Below, one piece after another: positions 8,961 through 18,837 of a DNA stretch of 64,000 bases. Each line of letters starts with the position of its first letter. Positions within the stretch are counted from its first letter, which is position 1. The notes beneath the pieces are model-generated. The model was not told the DNA's origin. It was given only the letters and a program-made list of their open reading frames with translations, and made no database searches. Made by a program: the position numbers and the translations under genes. The stretch is from UBA2705 sp963977125 (lineage in GTDB: Bacteria > Pseudomonadota > Alphaproteobacteria > Micavibrionales > Micavibrionaceae): contig CAXBNJ010000001.1 in assembly GCA_963977125.1 (NCBI GenBank), positions 124,001-188,000 of the forward strand, given 5' to 3'.

Positions 8961-9391
8961 CTCTGAGACGTGTTTTTGCAGTATTTTTATTGGCTATGTT
9001 CGGTATATCCGCGATGACTTTGTTTCAAGTCTCGCAAGCCGTTCAGCATCAAGAGCGTCTCTTGATGGCCAAGAAATTTGCGCTTAAACAGGCCAAGGAA
9101 AATAAACGCGTTTTAGACGCTGAATGGGCTTATCTTAACCGCCCAGAGCGCCTTGAAAATCTCGCACGCAATGTGCTTGATCTCAACCAACTCTCTATCG
9201 AAAATGTAACCGGCCAAGTCAATGCCGTGCCTGAACCATTATCACCCTCCCGTCCAATTGCGAATCCTCTCAGAAGGATAGAGCTCAGAAATCTTACAGA
9301 ATCTGACGCAGCGCATTCTGCGCAACCTTCGCAATCCCCCCAAGATATTAATTATAACGCTGCACCTTATTTAGAACAGGGGGCGCCATGA
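8957..9391 (+). CDS. ftsL: cell division protein FtsL
   Basis: A 144-residue bitopic membrane protein. A short basic N-terminus is followed by one membrane helix (about residues 5-25) and a periplasmic coiled-coil-like segment (about 30-75) with the ERLENLARNVLDL stretch typical of alphaproteobacterial FtsL. The C-terminal 50 residues are proline/serine-rich and poorly conserved. It would link FtsQ/FtsB to the FtsWI synthase at the septum. Position between rsmH and ftsI, with ATGA overlaps on both sides, supports the call more than sequence identity does, since FtsL diverges fast. Confidence 0.88.
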   Translation: MTLRRVFAVFLLAMFGISAMTLFQVSQAVQHQERLLMAKKFALKQAKENKRVLDAEWAYLNRPERLENLARNVLDLNQLSIENVTGQVNAVPEPLSPSRPIANPLRRIELRNLTESDAAHSAQPSQSPQDINYNAAPYLEQGAP

Positions 9392-11145
9392 ACGGATTAG
9401 ATTTGCGTTTCCGTAAACATCGGGTACGCGTTAGTGATAATAAAGACCATGCTTTGCATGTTATGCGCGGGCGTTTGGTTTTATTTCAGGCTATCGCGCT
9501 TGTTGGCTTTGGTTTTATGGGGCTACGTGCGGCTGACTTAATGGTCTTGCAAGCAGCAGACCCCATTACGCTGCCATCTTTTGAACAAGATGTGCTGTTG
9601 CCAGAAGTTGAGAAAAAAGCGATGCGCCGTGCGGATATTATTGACCGTAATGGCGTGTTAATGGCGACAAGCCTAAAGACAGATTCCCTCTATGCTGACC
9701 CTGCTGAAATCATGGACAAGCCGCGTACGGCTGAAAAGCTTGCTGAAATATTCCCTGAATATAGCGCCGAAAAACTGCTCGATAAATTAAACATGCCGCG
9801 CCGCTTTGTGTGGATCAAGCGCGGCGTCACCCCAGATGAGCAGCAAGCGATTTTGGATATTGGTGAGCCTGCCTTGGCTTATTACAAGGAAGATTATCGT
9901 TTTTATCCGCAAAGCAATGAAACGGCGCATGTCGTCGGTATGATTAACCGTGATGGCGCGGGGGTTTTAGGGCTTGAGCGCGGCGTTAATGATATTTTGA
10001 CCAGCTATACGGCAGATCAAGTCTCTGAAGGTGTCGCTGTTTTGAAAACCACGATAGATGTGCGCGTTCAGCATGTGCTGCATCGTGAAATATCTAGAGC
10101 GATGAGTGATTTTGACGCTAAAGCGGGCGCAGGTATAATTATGGATGTCGATACGGGGGAGATTTTAGCGGCCGTGTCTTTGCCTGATTTTGACCCTAAT
10201 AATCCACCAAATCCTAATGCGCCTGAAATGTTTAACCGCTTCTCGCAAGGTGTGTATGAGCTGGGTTCTACTTTTAAATTATTCTCAACGGCAGCATATT
10301 TTGAATTTGAAAAAGCCTCGATGAGCAAGCGCTTTGATGTGCGTAAGCCCCTTGTCCATGGCCGCTTTAAAATTAATGATTACCATGCCGAAAAACGTAT
10401 TTTGACCTTGCCTGAAGTGTTCATGCTTTCGTCGAATATCGGGTCTGCGCGTATGGGCGAAGCGGTTGGCGGTGAAGATTTGCAATTATTCTATCGTGAT
10501 CTAGGGTTCCTAGATAAACCAGAATTTGATCTTAAAGAAGTAACGCATCCTTTGGTACCAAACCCTTGGCGTGAGATTAATACCTTAACCACTTCTTATG
10601 GTCATGGCATCGCGATTAGTCCGTTGCAATTGATACGCGCCGCGGCCTCTATTGTTAATGGCGGTAATCTCGTCTCGCCGCGTTTGACGGTTGCCGATGT
10701 TGAAGATTATCAATCGCTTGTGCGGGTTGTATCTGAACGCACAGCACAAAATATGCGCTCTTTACTGCGCTTGACTGTTACGGATGGCACGGGCGGGTCA
10801 GCGGACGTTGAAGGTTTATTAATTGGCGGCAAAACAGGCACGGCGGAAAAGCCTTCAAAAAGCGGCCGTGGTTATGATCATAAGCGTCTTATTTCATCAT
10901 TCCTCGGTGTCTTCCCGATTAATGCGCCGCGCTATGCTGTGTTTATTATGGTCGATGAGCCACAAGGGCAAAAAGAGACCTATGGTTATGCCACGGGTGG
11001 CTGGGTTGCTGCGCCTGCCGTTGGCCGTATTATCGAAGCCATGGCACCGATGGTTGGTATTAAGCGTAAAGAAAATGCCGATATTATCGACCCAGCAACA
11101 CGTTTAAAACGCTATATTCATCTTAATTTGAAAGGGCAGCATTAA
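9388..11145 (+). CDS. ftsI: septal peptidoglycan transpeptidase (penicillin-binding protein 3)
   Basis: A 585-residue class B penicillin-binding protein that cross-links septal peptidoglycan in the periplasm. It has one N-terminal membrane helix (about 28-50), a pedestal domain with the RADIIDRNGVLMA motif, and a transpeptidase domain with S294 in STFK as nucleophile, SSN at 348-350 and KTGT from K482. Length is normal. The start ATG overlaps the ftsL stop, and murE follows after one base. It works with FtsW, encoded 5 kb downstream. Confidence 0.96.
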   Translation: MNGLDLRFRKHRVRVSDNKDHALHVMRGRLVLFQAIALVGFGFMGLRAADLMVLQAADPITLPSFEQDVLLPEVEKKAMRRADIIDRNGVLMATSLKTDSLYADPAEIMDKPRTAEKLAEIFPEYSAEKLLDKLNMPRRFVWIKRGVTPDEQQAILDIGEPALAYYKEDYRFYPQSNETAHVVGMINRDGAGVLGLERGVNDILTSYTADQVSEGVAVLKTTIDVRVQHVLHREISRAMSDFDAKAGAGIIMDVDTGEILAAVSLPDFDPNNPPNPNAPEMFNRFSQGVYELGSTFKLFSTAAYFEFEKASMSKRFDVRKPLVHGRFKINDYHAEKRILTLPEVFMLSSNIGSARMGEAVGGEDLQLFYRDLGFLDKPEFDLKEVTHPLVPNPWREINTLTTSYGHGIAISPLQLIRAAASIVNGGNLVSPRLTVADVEDYQSLVRVVSERTAQNMRSLLRLTVTDGTGGSADVEGLLIGGKTGTAEKPSKSGRGYDHKRLISSFLGVFPINAPRYAVFIMVDEPQGQKETYGYATGGWVAAPAVGRIIEAMAPMVGIKRKENADIIDPATRLKRYIHLNLKGQH

Positions 11146-11146
11146 T

Positions 11147-12544
11147 ATGCATGATGTATCGACCTTTTCAATGATTACCAATGACAGCCGCGCTGTGAAA
11201 GCGGGCGCTATTTTCGCTGCGCTGCCGGGCGTGGCTGATAATGGCTGTGCTTATATTAACGCGGCTATAAAGGCAGGGGCAAGTTATGTGCTCGCGCCCT
11301 TAGGCACGCCGAAGCCCCAGGCGGATATTATTTGGCAAGAAAGCGCCGATATCCGCAAGGATTATGCCATGCTCTGCGCGCAATTTTACAATGCGCAGCC
11401 TGAACATATTGTCGCCGTAACGGGCACGAATGGTAAAAGTTCCGTCGTCAGTTTTGCGCGCCAATTATGGGGGGATGACGCGGTTAGCCTTGGGACGATT
11501 GGTTTACAAGGGGCGGGCATGGATCAGCCTGCGGCTTTGACCACTTTAGACCCGGCTATTTTACATGAAATTCTAGCGCGCTGCGCTAATCAAGGCGTGA
11601 AAAAACTGGCGCTTGAAGCCTCTTCACATGGTTTAGAGCAATCCCGTCTAGCGGGCGTAAAAATTCAGGCCGCGGCCTTTACCAATATAAGCCATGATCA
11701 CCTTGATTATCACAAGACTATGGCCGCTTACTTACAAGCCAAGCTGCGTATTTTTGATCAAATGGAGCGCGGCGCTCCGGCGATTATTAATGCTGATTTA
11801 CCGCAAAGCGCTGAAATTATTGCTTATGCGCAGGCGCGTGGTTTAAAGGTTTTGACTTTCGGTATGCAGGCTGAGGCTTTAAAAATTATCAGCGCGGAGC
11901 CGGTCTTTAATGGCATAGAAGCCGTTATTGCAGTGAATGGCGTACGTAAAGAATTCTTACTGCCTTTGCTGGGTCGTTTCCAACTTTATAATGCTTTGGC
12001 GGCTTTGGCGCTGACATATCCCGATGCATTGCTTGAGAATATCGACCGTCTGCATAAGCTTACCCCTGTGCATGGTCGTATGGATAAGATTGAAGGCCAT
12101 CCTAAAGGCGCACAAGTCTTTGTTGATTATGCCCATACACCAGATGCGTTAGAAACTGTCTTAAAAGCCCTTAAACCCCATTTGCCTAAAGGCGGGCGTT
12201 TGGTTGCCTTAATTGGTTGTGGCGGTGATCGCGATAATACAAAACGTGCACCAATGGCACGTATTGCGGGCGCATTAGCGGATCACGTGATTGTCACGGA
12301 TGATAATCCACGCGGTGAAGACCCTGCATTAATTCGTAAAGACGTATTGGCAGGGTTTCCTGCCGCTGAAGAAATTGGTGGCCGTGGCTTAGCGATTAAA
12401 GCTGCGGTTAAGATGTTAAACGCACAAGATATTCTACTTGTCGCTGGTAAGGGTCATGAACAAGGCCAAACCATCGGCAGTACAGTAACCCCATTTGACG
12501 ATAGTAATGAAGTAATAAAAGCTTATAAAGAGGCGAGAATATGA
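11147..12544 (+). CDS. murE: UDP-MurNAc-L-Ala-D-Glu:meso-diaminopimelate ligase
   Basis: A 465-residue Mur ligase that adds the third residue of the peptidoglycan stem peptide in the cytoplasm. The ATP-binding loop GTNGKS is at 93-98. The DNPRGED motif near the C-terminus is the signature for meso-diaminopimelate rather than lysine. The usual three domains (UDP-binding, central ATPase, C-terminal Rossmann) are all present. The N-terminus starts directly at the TNDSR motif and is slightly shorter than in E. coli. It overlaps murF by four bases. Confidence 0.97.
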   Translation: MHDVSTFSMITNDSRAVKAGAIFAALPGVADNGCAYINAAIKAGASYVLAPLGTPKPQADIIWQESADIRKDYAMLCAQFYNAQPEHIVAVTGTNGKSSVVSFARQLWGDDAVSLGTIGLQGAGMDQPAALTTLDPAILHEILARCANQGVKKLALEASSHGLEQSRLAGVKIQAAAFTNISHDHLDYHKTMAAYLQAKLRIFDQMERGAPAIINADLPQSAEIIAYAQARGLKVLTFGMQAEALKIISAEPVFNGIEAVIAVNGVRKEFLLPLLGRFQLYNALAALALTYPDALLENIDRLHKLTPVHGRMDKIEGHPKGAQVFVDYAHTPDALETVLKALKPHLPKGGRLVALIGCGGDRDNTKRAPMARIAGALADHVIVTDDNPRGEDPALIRKDVLAGFPAAEEIGGRGLAIKAAVKMLNAQDILLVAGKGHEQGQTIGSTVTPFDDSNEVIKAYKEARI

Positions 12545-13971
12545 CGATTTGGTCCGCGAAAGACGCAATGAAAGCAACGCATGGCACATTAAAAGGACAG
12601 CAAGACTGGACGGCTACAGGCTTGTCTATTGACAGTCGAACCGTGCAAGCTGGTGATTTATTTATTGCCCTTAATGGCGATAATTTTGATGCTCATAATT
12701 ATGTGGCTGCCGCTTTAGAAAAAGGCGCTTCAGCGGCGATCGTATCGAAAATACCCGCAGGATTAGCCGCTAATGCGCCACTGCTTTTGGTTGAAGATTG
12801 CCATGATTCTTTGCTTGATATGGCTGAGTTTTCACGCGCCCGCACAGGCGCTAAAGTTATTGCGGTAACAGGCAGCGTTGGTAAGTCATCTACAAAGGAA
12901 ATGTTGGCCGCGGCCTTTACGGTGCAGGGACAAACGCATGCGGCGCAGGGCTCTTATAATAACCATCTTGGCGTGCCTTATACTTTGGCATCCATGCATG
13001 CAGGTACAGATTATGGCGTCTTTGAAATTGGCATGAATCACCCCGGCGAAATTATGCCACTAACGGCTATGGTGCAGCCTGATATTGCAATTATAACGAA
13101 TATAGCTGCGGCGCATACAGCGCATTTCCCTGGTGGCACAGATGAGATTGCACAAGCCAAGGCAGAGATATTTACAGGCGTCAAACCGCATGGTGCAGTA
13201 ATATTAAATCGTGACGACGCGTATTTTAATGTTTTGAACCGCATTGCCCGTGATGAATCGATTGAGCAAATTTATAGCTTTGGTCAACATGAAGAAGCCG
13301 ATGCGCGCATAGTCAATACGCTAGAAGGCGGTAATGGCATTCGCGCTGATATTGAAATTCTTGGCGTTGAAAAACAATTGTTCTTGCCGCATGGTGGAAT
13401 GCATAGCGTTATGAATGCTGTTGCGGTTTTATTGGCCGTGCGTTTGTGTCATTGCGATTTAGATAAAGCGATTAAAGCGCTGGCTGGGCAAGAACCTATG
13501 GCAGGGCGTGGTAAACGCGAAATGCTGACTATGGGTGAGCCTGAAAATCCTGTGACTTTGATTGATGACAGTTTTAATGCATCACCAAAATCTATGCAGG
13601 CTGGATTTAAAGTTCTGGCTTTGATTGATCCGGGTCGTGGCGGTCGCCGTATTGCGATTTTAGGCGATATGCATGAGCTGGGCAGTGATGAGAATAAAAT
13701 CCATGCTGACTTGGTTTTGCCACTACGCGCGGCCAATATAGACCTTGTATATACTTGTGGGCCCTTGATGAAAAATTTACACGACGCCTTGCCAGTGGAG
13801 CAAAAAGCAGTGCATAAAGAAACAAGTACCGAACTTGCACAGATTGTACCAGAAGCCCTTATACCGGGCGACGTTGTCATGGTAAAAGGATCTAAAGCCT
13901 CGAAAATGGGCGTGGTTGTTGAAGCGATGCGTAAAGTATCCGTGCAAAAGGATAAACAAGAAAAACAATAA
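12541..13971 (+). CDS. murF: UDP-MurNAc-tripeptide:D-alanyl-D-alanine ligase
   Basis: A 476-residue Mur ligase that adds D-Ala-D-Ala to complete the pentapeptide. The ATP-binding loop GSVGKSSTKE begins at residue 111, the SIDSR motif is near 29-33, and DDSFNASP and GDMHELG occur in the C-terminal half as expected. The D-Ala-D-Ala substrate would come from Ddl, encoded in the same cluster. The start overlaps the murE stop (ATGA), and mraY follows after 20 bases. Confidence 0.97.
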   Translation: MTIWSAKDAMKATHGTLKGQQDWTATGLSIDSRTVQAGDLFIALNGDNFDAHNYVAAALEKGASAAIVSKIPAGLAANAPLLLVEDCHDSLLDMAEFSRARTGAKVIAVTGSVGKSSTKEMLAAAFTVQGQTHAAQGSYNNHLGVPYTLASMHAGTDYGVFEIGMNHPGEIMPLTAMVQPDIAIITNIAAAHTAHFPGGTDEIAQAKAEIFTGVKPHGAVILNRDDAYFNVLNRIARDESIEQIYSFGQHEEADARIVNTLEGGNGIRADIEILGVEKQLFLPHGGMHSVMNAVAVLLAVRLCHCDLDKAIKALAGQEPMAGRGKREMLTMGEPENPVTLIDDSFNASPKSMQAGFKVLALIDPGRGGRRIAILGDMHELGSDENKIHADLVLPLRAANIDLVYTCGPLMKNLHDALPVEQKAVHKETSTELAQIVPEALIPGDVVMVKGSKASKMGVVVEAMRKVSVQKDKQEKQ

Positions 13972-13991
13972 AATAGAATTCGGATTTTTAT

Positions 13992-15077
13992 ATGCTGTAT
14001 AATTTGCTTTCACCACTTGGCGACCAATTCCAGTTCTTTAACCTCTTTAATTATCAAACTTTCCGCACAGGCGGTGCGCTTATGACGTCGCTGGTTATCA
14101 GCTTTCTGATTGGGCCGCATTTGATACGCTGGTTAAAAGCCAAGCAAAAAGAGGGGCAGCCTATCCGCACAGACGGGCCAGAAACCCACTTTAAAAAAGC
14201 CGGCACGCCGACAATGGGCGGCTTGATGATTCTTATTTCCGTCACAGCCAGTACTTTGCTTTGGGCTGATTTTTTTAGTCCTTACATCTGGATTTCACTA
14301 TTGGTCTTGGTCGGCTATGGCATGATTGGGTTTGCTGATGATTATTTGAAACTCACCAAACGCAATACAGCAGGGCTTTCTGGACGTTTAAAGCTGCTCT
14401 CACAATTACTGATTAGCGCAGTGGCGGCTTACGCGGCTTCAATCGTTTTACCTGCAGATATCGCAAAATCAGTGGCTATACCTTTTATGAAACATACTTA
14501 TATTGATTTATGGTGGTTCTTTATCCCATGGGCAATGTTGGTTATGGTTGGCGCGTCTAATTCAGTGAATTTAACCGATGGTCTTGACGGCCTTGCGATT
14601 GTCCCCGTGGCGATTGCGGCGGCATGTTTTGGCTTTATCGCTTATCTTACAGGCCGCATAGATTTTTCTGATTATTTGCAAATTGCTTATGTTCCCGGCG
14701 CGGGTGAATTATCCGTGCTTTGTGGCGCTATTATTGGCGGCGCAATGGGCTTTTTATGGTATAATGCACCACCTGCAATGATCTTTATGGGAGATACGGG
14801 CTCACTGGCTTTAGGCGGCGTTCTTGGCGCAATTGCTGTGCTGGTTAAATCTGAGCTTGTCTTGGCGATTATTGGTGGCTTATTTGTAATGGAGACTTTA
14901 TCCGTTATTGTTCAAGTTGCCTCGTTTAAGCTGACGGGCAAACGCGTATTCCGTATGGCGCCGATCCATCATCATTTTGAGAAAAAAGGCTGGTCAGAGC
15001 CGACAATTGTTATACGCTTTTGGATTATCTCAGTGATTTTGGCGATTATCGGACTAGCCACGTTAAAGCTGCGTTAA
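13992..15077 (+). CDS. mraY: phospho-MurNAc-pentapeptide transferase
   Basis: A 361-residue polytopic inner-membrane enzyme that moves phospho-MurNAc-pentapeptide from UDP to undecaprenyl phosphate, making lipid I. It shows about ten hydrophobic segments and the cytoplasmic motifs GTPTMGG, FADDYLKL (catalytic aspartates), NLTDGLDGLA, GDTGSLALGG and the MAPIHHHFEKKGW loop. Length and motif order are those of the family. It sits between murF and murD, as in most dcw clusters. Confidence 0.97.
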   Translation: MLYNLLSPLGDQFQFFNLFNYQTFRTGGALMTSLVISFLIGPHLIRWLKAKQKEGQPIRTDGPETHFKKAGTPTMGGLMILISVTASTLLWADFFSPYIWISLLVLVGYGMIGFADDYLKLTKRNTAGLSGRLKLLSQLLISAVAAYAASIVLPADIAKSVAIPFMKHTYIDLWWFFIPWAMLVMVGASNSVNLTDGLDGLAIVPVAIAAACFGFIAYLTGRIDFSDYLQIAYVPGAGELSVLCGAIIGGAMGFLWYNAPPAMIFMGDTGSLALGGVLGAIAVLVKSELVLAIIGGLFVMETLSVIVQVASFKLTGKRVFRMAPIHHHFEKKGWSEPTIVIRFWIISVILAIIGLATLKLR

Positions 15078-15122
15078 AGCTGCGTAAAGCAACGTTATAT
15101 CAATTATTGAGGAAGACTATTC

Positions 15123-16520
15123 ATGGCATCATTGCTTTCTACACTTCAAGGCAAGTCTTACGCCGTTTTGGGGCTTGGTCTTACGGGGCTTAGCGCCGCA
15201 CGTGCATTGAAGAAGGCAAATATCACTGTGCGTTGCTGGGATGACCGCGAAGGATCGCGTGAAGCAGCGGCAAAGCTCAAGCTTGAACTTTGTAGCTTTG
15301 AAAATGATGCTGATTTTGATGGTGTGGATGGCTTAATCCTTTCCCCCGGCATTGCTCATAGCTTCCCAAGGCCGCATCCGATTGTAGAGCGCGCCAGCCA
15401 TTTGAATGTTCCGATTTTAAGTGATATTGAATTGCTCAGACAGCTTGATCCAGATACACCACTTATCGCGATTACAGGCACAAATGGAAAATCAACGACG
15501 ACCGCATTAACAGGCCATATCCTTAGTAAACACCGCGACGTACAAATTGGCGGCAATATTGGCGTGCCGGTTATGGATTTGAAAAAGCCTAAAAAAGGCG
15601 GCGCGTATGTTTTTGAGCTGTCTTCCTATCAGTTGGATTTAACGCCCTCACTAAAGCCACAAGTCGCGGTGCTTCTTAATATCACCCCTGACCATATAGA
15701 ACGCCATGGCGGCTTTGAAGGCTATGTGCAGGCGAAATATAAAATATTCAACAACCCGATCACAGCTGAAAAACCATTAGCGGTGATTTGTATCGATGAT
15801 GAATATTGTGAGAAAATAGCCGAACAATTACGCGCCGAAGATTTATGGCGTGTTGTCACGATTGCCGTCTTCTCCGATCGCGCTGCAGATATAAGCGTAA
15901 GTGACGGTGTGTTGACGGATCAAGGGGCTGATGTCTCAATGGATCTGAATAAGAATAAACGGATGAATGGTCAGCATAACCATCAAAACGCTGCGGCGTC
16001 TTATGCGGCGCTTCATTATGGTTTTGATTTAAGCGCGGAAGATTTTGAAGAGGGCTTCTTGATCTATGAAGGCTTAAACCACCGCCAATATTTGATACGC
16101 ACAATTAACGGCGTTGCCTATGTTAATGATAGTAAGGCCACCAATGCACAGGCTTCGTCATGCGCGCTGAGCAGCCATAAGAATATTTATTGGATAGTGG
16201 GCGGCCGTCCAAAATCAGGTGGATTAGATGGGCTTGAAGAGTTCTCTGATCGTATACGTCACGCATTTTTAATCGGTGAATCTTCTGAAGCTTTTGCCAA
16301 ATGGATGGCGCTGAATAATATTGATTTTGATATGTCACACACGGTGGATATAGCGCTCGCTAAAGCCCACCAAATGGCGCAAGATCGCCGTGGCGCACCG
16401 GGGGGTGCAGGGGTTGTTTTATTATCCCCAGCCTGCGCATCTTTTGATCAGTTCAAAACTTTTGAACAACGCGGTGAGTATTTTGAAAATTTGGTTCTGG
16501 CACTGGAAGGTGACGTCTAA
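15123..16520 (+). CDS. murD: UDP-MurNAc-L-alanine:D-glutamate ligase
   Basis: A 465-residue Mur ligase that adds D-glutamate to UDP-MurNAc-L-Ala. The N-terminal GLGLTGLSAARAL Rossmann loop (about 17-29) binds the UDP substrate. The central ITGTNGKSTTT loop binds ATP, and YVNDSKATN and GGRPKSGG lie in the expected order. A good GAGGAAGA ribosome-binding site precedes the ATG at 15123. The stop is directly followed by the ftsW start. Confidence 0.96.
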   Translation: MASLLSTLQGKSYAVLGLGLTGLSAARALKKANITVRCWDDREGSREAAAKLKLELCSFENDADFDGVDGLILSPGIAHSFPRPHPIVERASHLNVPILSDIELLRQLDPDTPLIAITGTNGKSTTTALTGHILSKHRDVQIGGNIGVPVMDLKKPKKGGAYVFELSSYQLDLTPSLKPQVAVLLNITPDHIERHGGFEGYVQAKYKIFNNPITAEKPLAVICIDDEYCEKIAEQLRAEDLWRVVTIAVFSDRAADISVSDGVLTDQGADVSMDLNKNKRMNGQHNHQNAAASYAALHYGFDLSAEDFEEGFLIYEGLNHRQYLIRTINGVAYVNDSKATNAQASSCALSSHKNIYWIVGGRPKSGGLDGLEEFSDRIRHAFLIGESSEAFAKWMALNNIDFDMSHTVDIALAKAHQMAQDRRGAPGGAGVVLLSPACASFDQFKTFEQRGEYFENLVLALEGDV

Positions 16521-17678
16521 ATGAGTCTCTTGCCTGAACGCACCGATCAATCTTTATTTGGCCGTTGGTGGTGGACGGTCGATCATGGTCTTCTTGTCGG
16601 CATTTTGGCGTTAATGCTTATGGGCGTTATTCTGGTCACGGCGGCAGGTACAGCCGTCGCCTTGCGGATTAATCTGCCCGATATGCATTTCATTACCAAG
16701 CATCTCATTTACCTTATCCCGTCTGTTTTTCTGATGTTTGCCGCATCGTTTTGCTCGCCGCGTATGATTTGGCGTTTGGGGAGTTTGTTTTTTATTGGCA
16801 CGATTGGCGCACTTATTCTGGTGCCGTTTATTGGCCCTGAGATTAAAGGCGCGCAGCGCTGGATCGCTCTGCCGGGTATATCCTTGCAGCCAAGTGAATT
16901 TGCAAAGCCAGCTTTTGCGATTATGGCGGCGTGGCTTTTGGCACGCTGGAAAGAAGACAACACATTTAAGGGGCCGCAATATGTCGGGGCTTTATATGGT
17001 CTGGTGTTATTCCTGTTTCTTATTCAGCCTGATTTCGGCATGAGCTTTGTTCTGACGGTAATGCTTGCTGCGATGGTTGTCGTTGCGGGCTTGTCTATGC
17101 GTTATGTTCTGGCACTGCTGCCTATTGGCGCGTTTATGGTGCTTGGGGCCTATAGTTTTTTCCCGCATGTAAAAAGCCGTATTGATCGTTTTTTATTCCC
17201 TGAAAGCGGCGACAGTTATCAAGTCGATAAATCACTTGAGGCATTTAGAAGCGGCGGCTTGATTGGTAAGGGGCCGGGGCAAGGTACTGTTAAGCTTGAA
17301 ATTCCTGATGGTCATGCGGATTTTATTCTGTCCGTCGGTGCAGAAGAATTCGGTTTGATGTTTATTTTTATTGTGCTCGATTTGTATTTATTTGTTATTA
17401 TTCGCGCATTAAAAAATTTACAGGCGAGTGAAAATCTGTTTTCTATTCTCTGTGTCAGTGGCCTTTTGGCGATGTTTGCTTTGCAAGCAATGATCCATAT
17501 GGGCTCTGCTTTAGGGGTTTTACCGGCTAAGGGCATGACATTGCCACTATTAAGTTACGGTGGGTCGTCCTTATTATCGGTTTCATTATCCATGGGTATT
17601 ATTTTGGCGCTAACCCGCCGAGAGCCTAAACAAGCCATAGCCAAAAAAGGCTTAAGTGCAAGACGAAAAGGTGTATAG
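16521..17678 (+). CDS. ftsW: septal peptidoglycan glycosyltransferase FtsW
   Basis: A 385-residue SEDS-family membrane protein that polymerises lipid II at the septum together with FtsI. It has about ten membrane segments and the family motifs GAQRWI, LQPSEFAKPA, LIQPDFG and LLSYGGSSLL. It is distinguished from the RodA paralogue at 57.8 kb by its place between murD and murG. Start abuts the murD stop with no gap, which suggests translational coupling. Confidence 0.95.
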   Translation: MSLLPERTDQSLFGRWWWTVDHGLLVGILALMLMGVILVTAAGTAVALRINLPDMHFITKHLIYLIPSVFLMFAASFCSPRMIWRLGSLFFIGTIGALILVPFIGPEIKGAQRWIALPGISLQPSEFAKPAFAIMAAWLLARWKEDNTFKGPQYVGALYGLVLFLFLIQPDFGMSFVLTVMLAAMVVVAGLSMRYVLALLPIGAFMVLGAYSFFPHVKSRIDRFLFPESGDSYQVDKSLEAFRSGGLIGKGPGQGTVKLEIPDGHADFILSVGAEEFGLMFIFIVLDLYLFVIIRALKNLQASENLFSILCVSGLLAMFALQAMIHMGSALGVLPAKGMTLPLLSYGGSSLLSVSLSMGIILALTRREPKQAIAKKGLSARRKGV

Positions 17679-17681
17679 CGT

Positions 17682-18770
17682 ATGATTTTATTAAGTGCAG
17701 GCGGTACAGGGGGGCATATATTCCCCGCAGCAGCTTTGGCGGAAGACTTAAAGTCACGCGGTTTTGATGTCGCTTTGGCCACAGATTTACGCGCTTTGAA
17801 ATATAAAGATTCTTTTTCTGGCGTTGATGTTCATGTGCTTAATTCAAGTGCATGGTCTGGTGGCTTATTGGCGAAGCTTAAAGGCGGCGTTTCTATGGCG
17901 ATTGGCTATATGCAAGCGCGTAAATTACTCACTGAGTTAAAGCCTGAAGTGGTTATTGGTTTTGGTGGTTATCCGTCTGTACCGGCTGTTTTAGCCGCGC
18001 AGCGTAAGAAAATCCCAACCGTGATCCATGAACAAAATGCGATATTGGGCAAAGCCAATGTATTCTTAGCGCCGCGCGCTGAGCGCATTGCGCTGTCACA
18101 TGAAAATACACTCGGCCTAGATAATGAAGATAAATTACGCGCCGTTGTCACAGGCAACCCTGTGCGCAAAGGTATCTCTGATTTATTTACAGAGCCTTAC
18201 CCTGATATTCAGCAAGATGGCGCGTTTAATATTTTTGTTATGGGCGGCTCACTCGGCGCGACAATATTGTCCAAAGTTGTCCCAGAAGCTTTGGCACATT
18301 TACCCGAGGCTTATCGCACAAGAATTAAAATAGTGCAGCAATGCCGCGATGAAGATAAGCAGCGCTTGCAAGATACTTATAGCGCAGCGGGTATGCAGGC
18401 GGAAGTTTCAAGCTTCTTTCACAATGTGCCAGAACAATTACAAAAATCACATTTGGTTATTGCACGCGCAGGCGCGAGTACTGTTTCCGAAGTCTCTACA
18501 GCAGGGCGTCCTGCCATTTATGTGCCTTATCCGCATCATGCAGATGAACAGCAGAGAATTAATGCCGAAGCTGTGGCCAGTAAGGGCGGCGCTTGGGTTA
18601 TGGCGGAATCAGGATTTACCGCTGAGGCGCTGAACGCACGCCTTGAAACCTTCATGCAAAACCCACAAGCTTTGTTTAAAGCGGCAGAGGGCGCGCAAAG
18701 CTGCGCTAAGCCTGATGCTGGGCGTCGTTTGGGTAATTTAATCGTTGCGCTTGCACGCGGTTGGGATTAA
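17682..18770 (+). CDS. murG: UDP-GlcNAc:lipid I N-acetylglucosaminyltransferase
   Basis: A 362-residue GT28 glycosyltransferase on the inner face of the membrane that converts lipid I to lipid II. The N-terminal SAGGTGGHIFPA loop, the HEQNAILGKAN stretch, GNPVRKGI, MGGSLGA and the C-terminal RAGASTVSEVS motif for UDP-GlcNAc binding are all present. Three bases separate it from ftsW. A 67-bp gap follows before murC and could hold an internal promoter, though none is obvious. Confidence 0.97.
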   Translation: MILLSAGGTGGHIFPAAALAEDLKSRGFDVALATDLRALKYKDSFSGVDVHVLNSSAWSGGLLAKLKGGVSMAIGYMQARKLLTELKPEVVIGFGGYPSVPAVLAAQRKKIPTVIHEQNAILGKANVFLAPRAERIALSHENTLGLDNEDKLRAVVTGNPVRKGISDLFTEPYPDIQQDGAFNIFVMGGSLGATILSKVVPEALAHLPEAYRTRIKIVQQCRDEDKQRLQDTYSAAGMQAEVSSFFHNVPEQLQKSHLVIARAGASTVSEVSTAGRPAIYVPYPHHADEQQRINAEAVASKGGAWVMAESGFTAEALNARLETFMQNPQALFKAAEGAQSCAKPDAGRRLGNLIVALARGWD

Positions 18771-18837
18771 GCCTTTATTTCTAAGGGCTGGTGGTTTATA
18801 TCTAGCGTTATTCAGAGTAAGAGAAAGAGTATAAAAG

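Noticed and set aside
13449..13880. 143-residue open frame antisense to murF
   Set aside because: Shadow of a clearly coding gene with no motif of its own.
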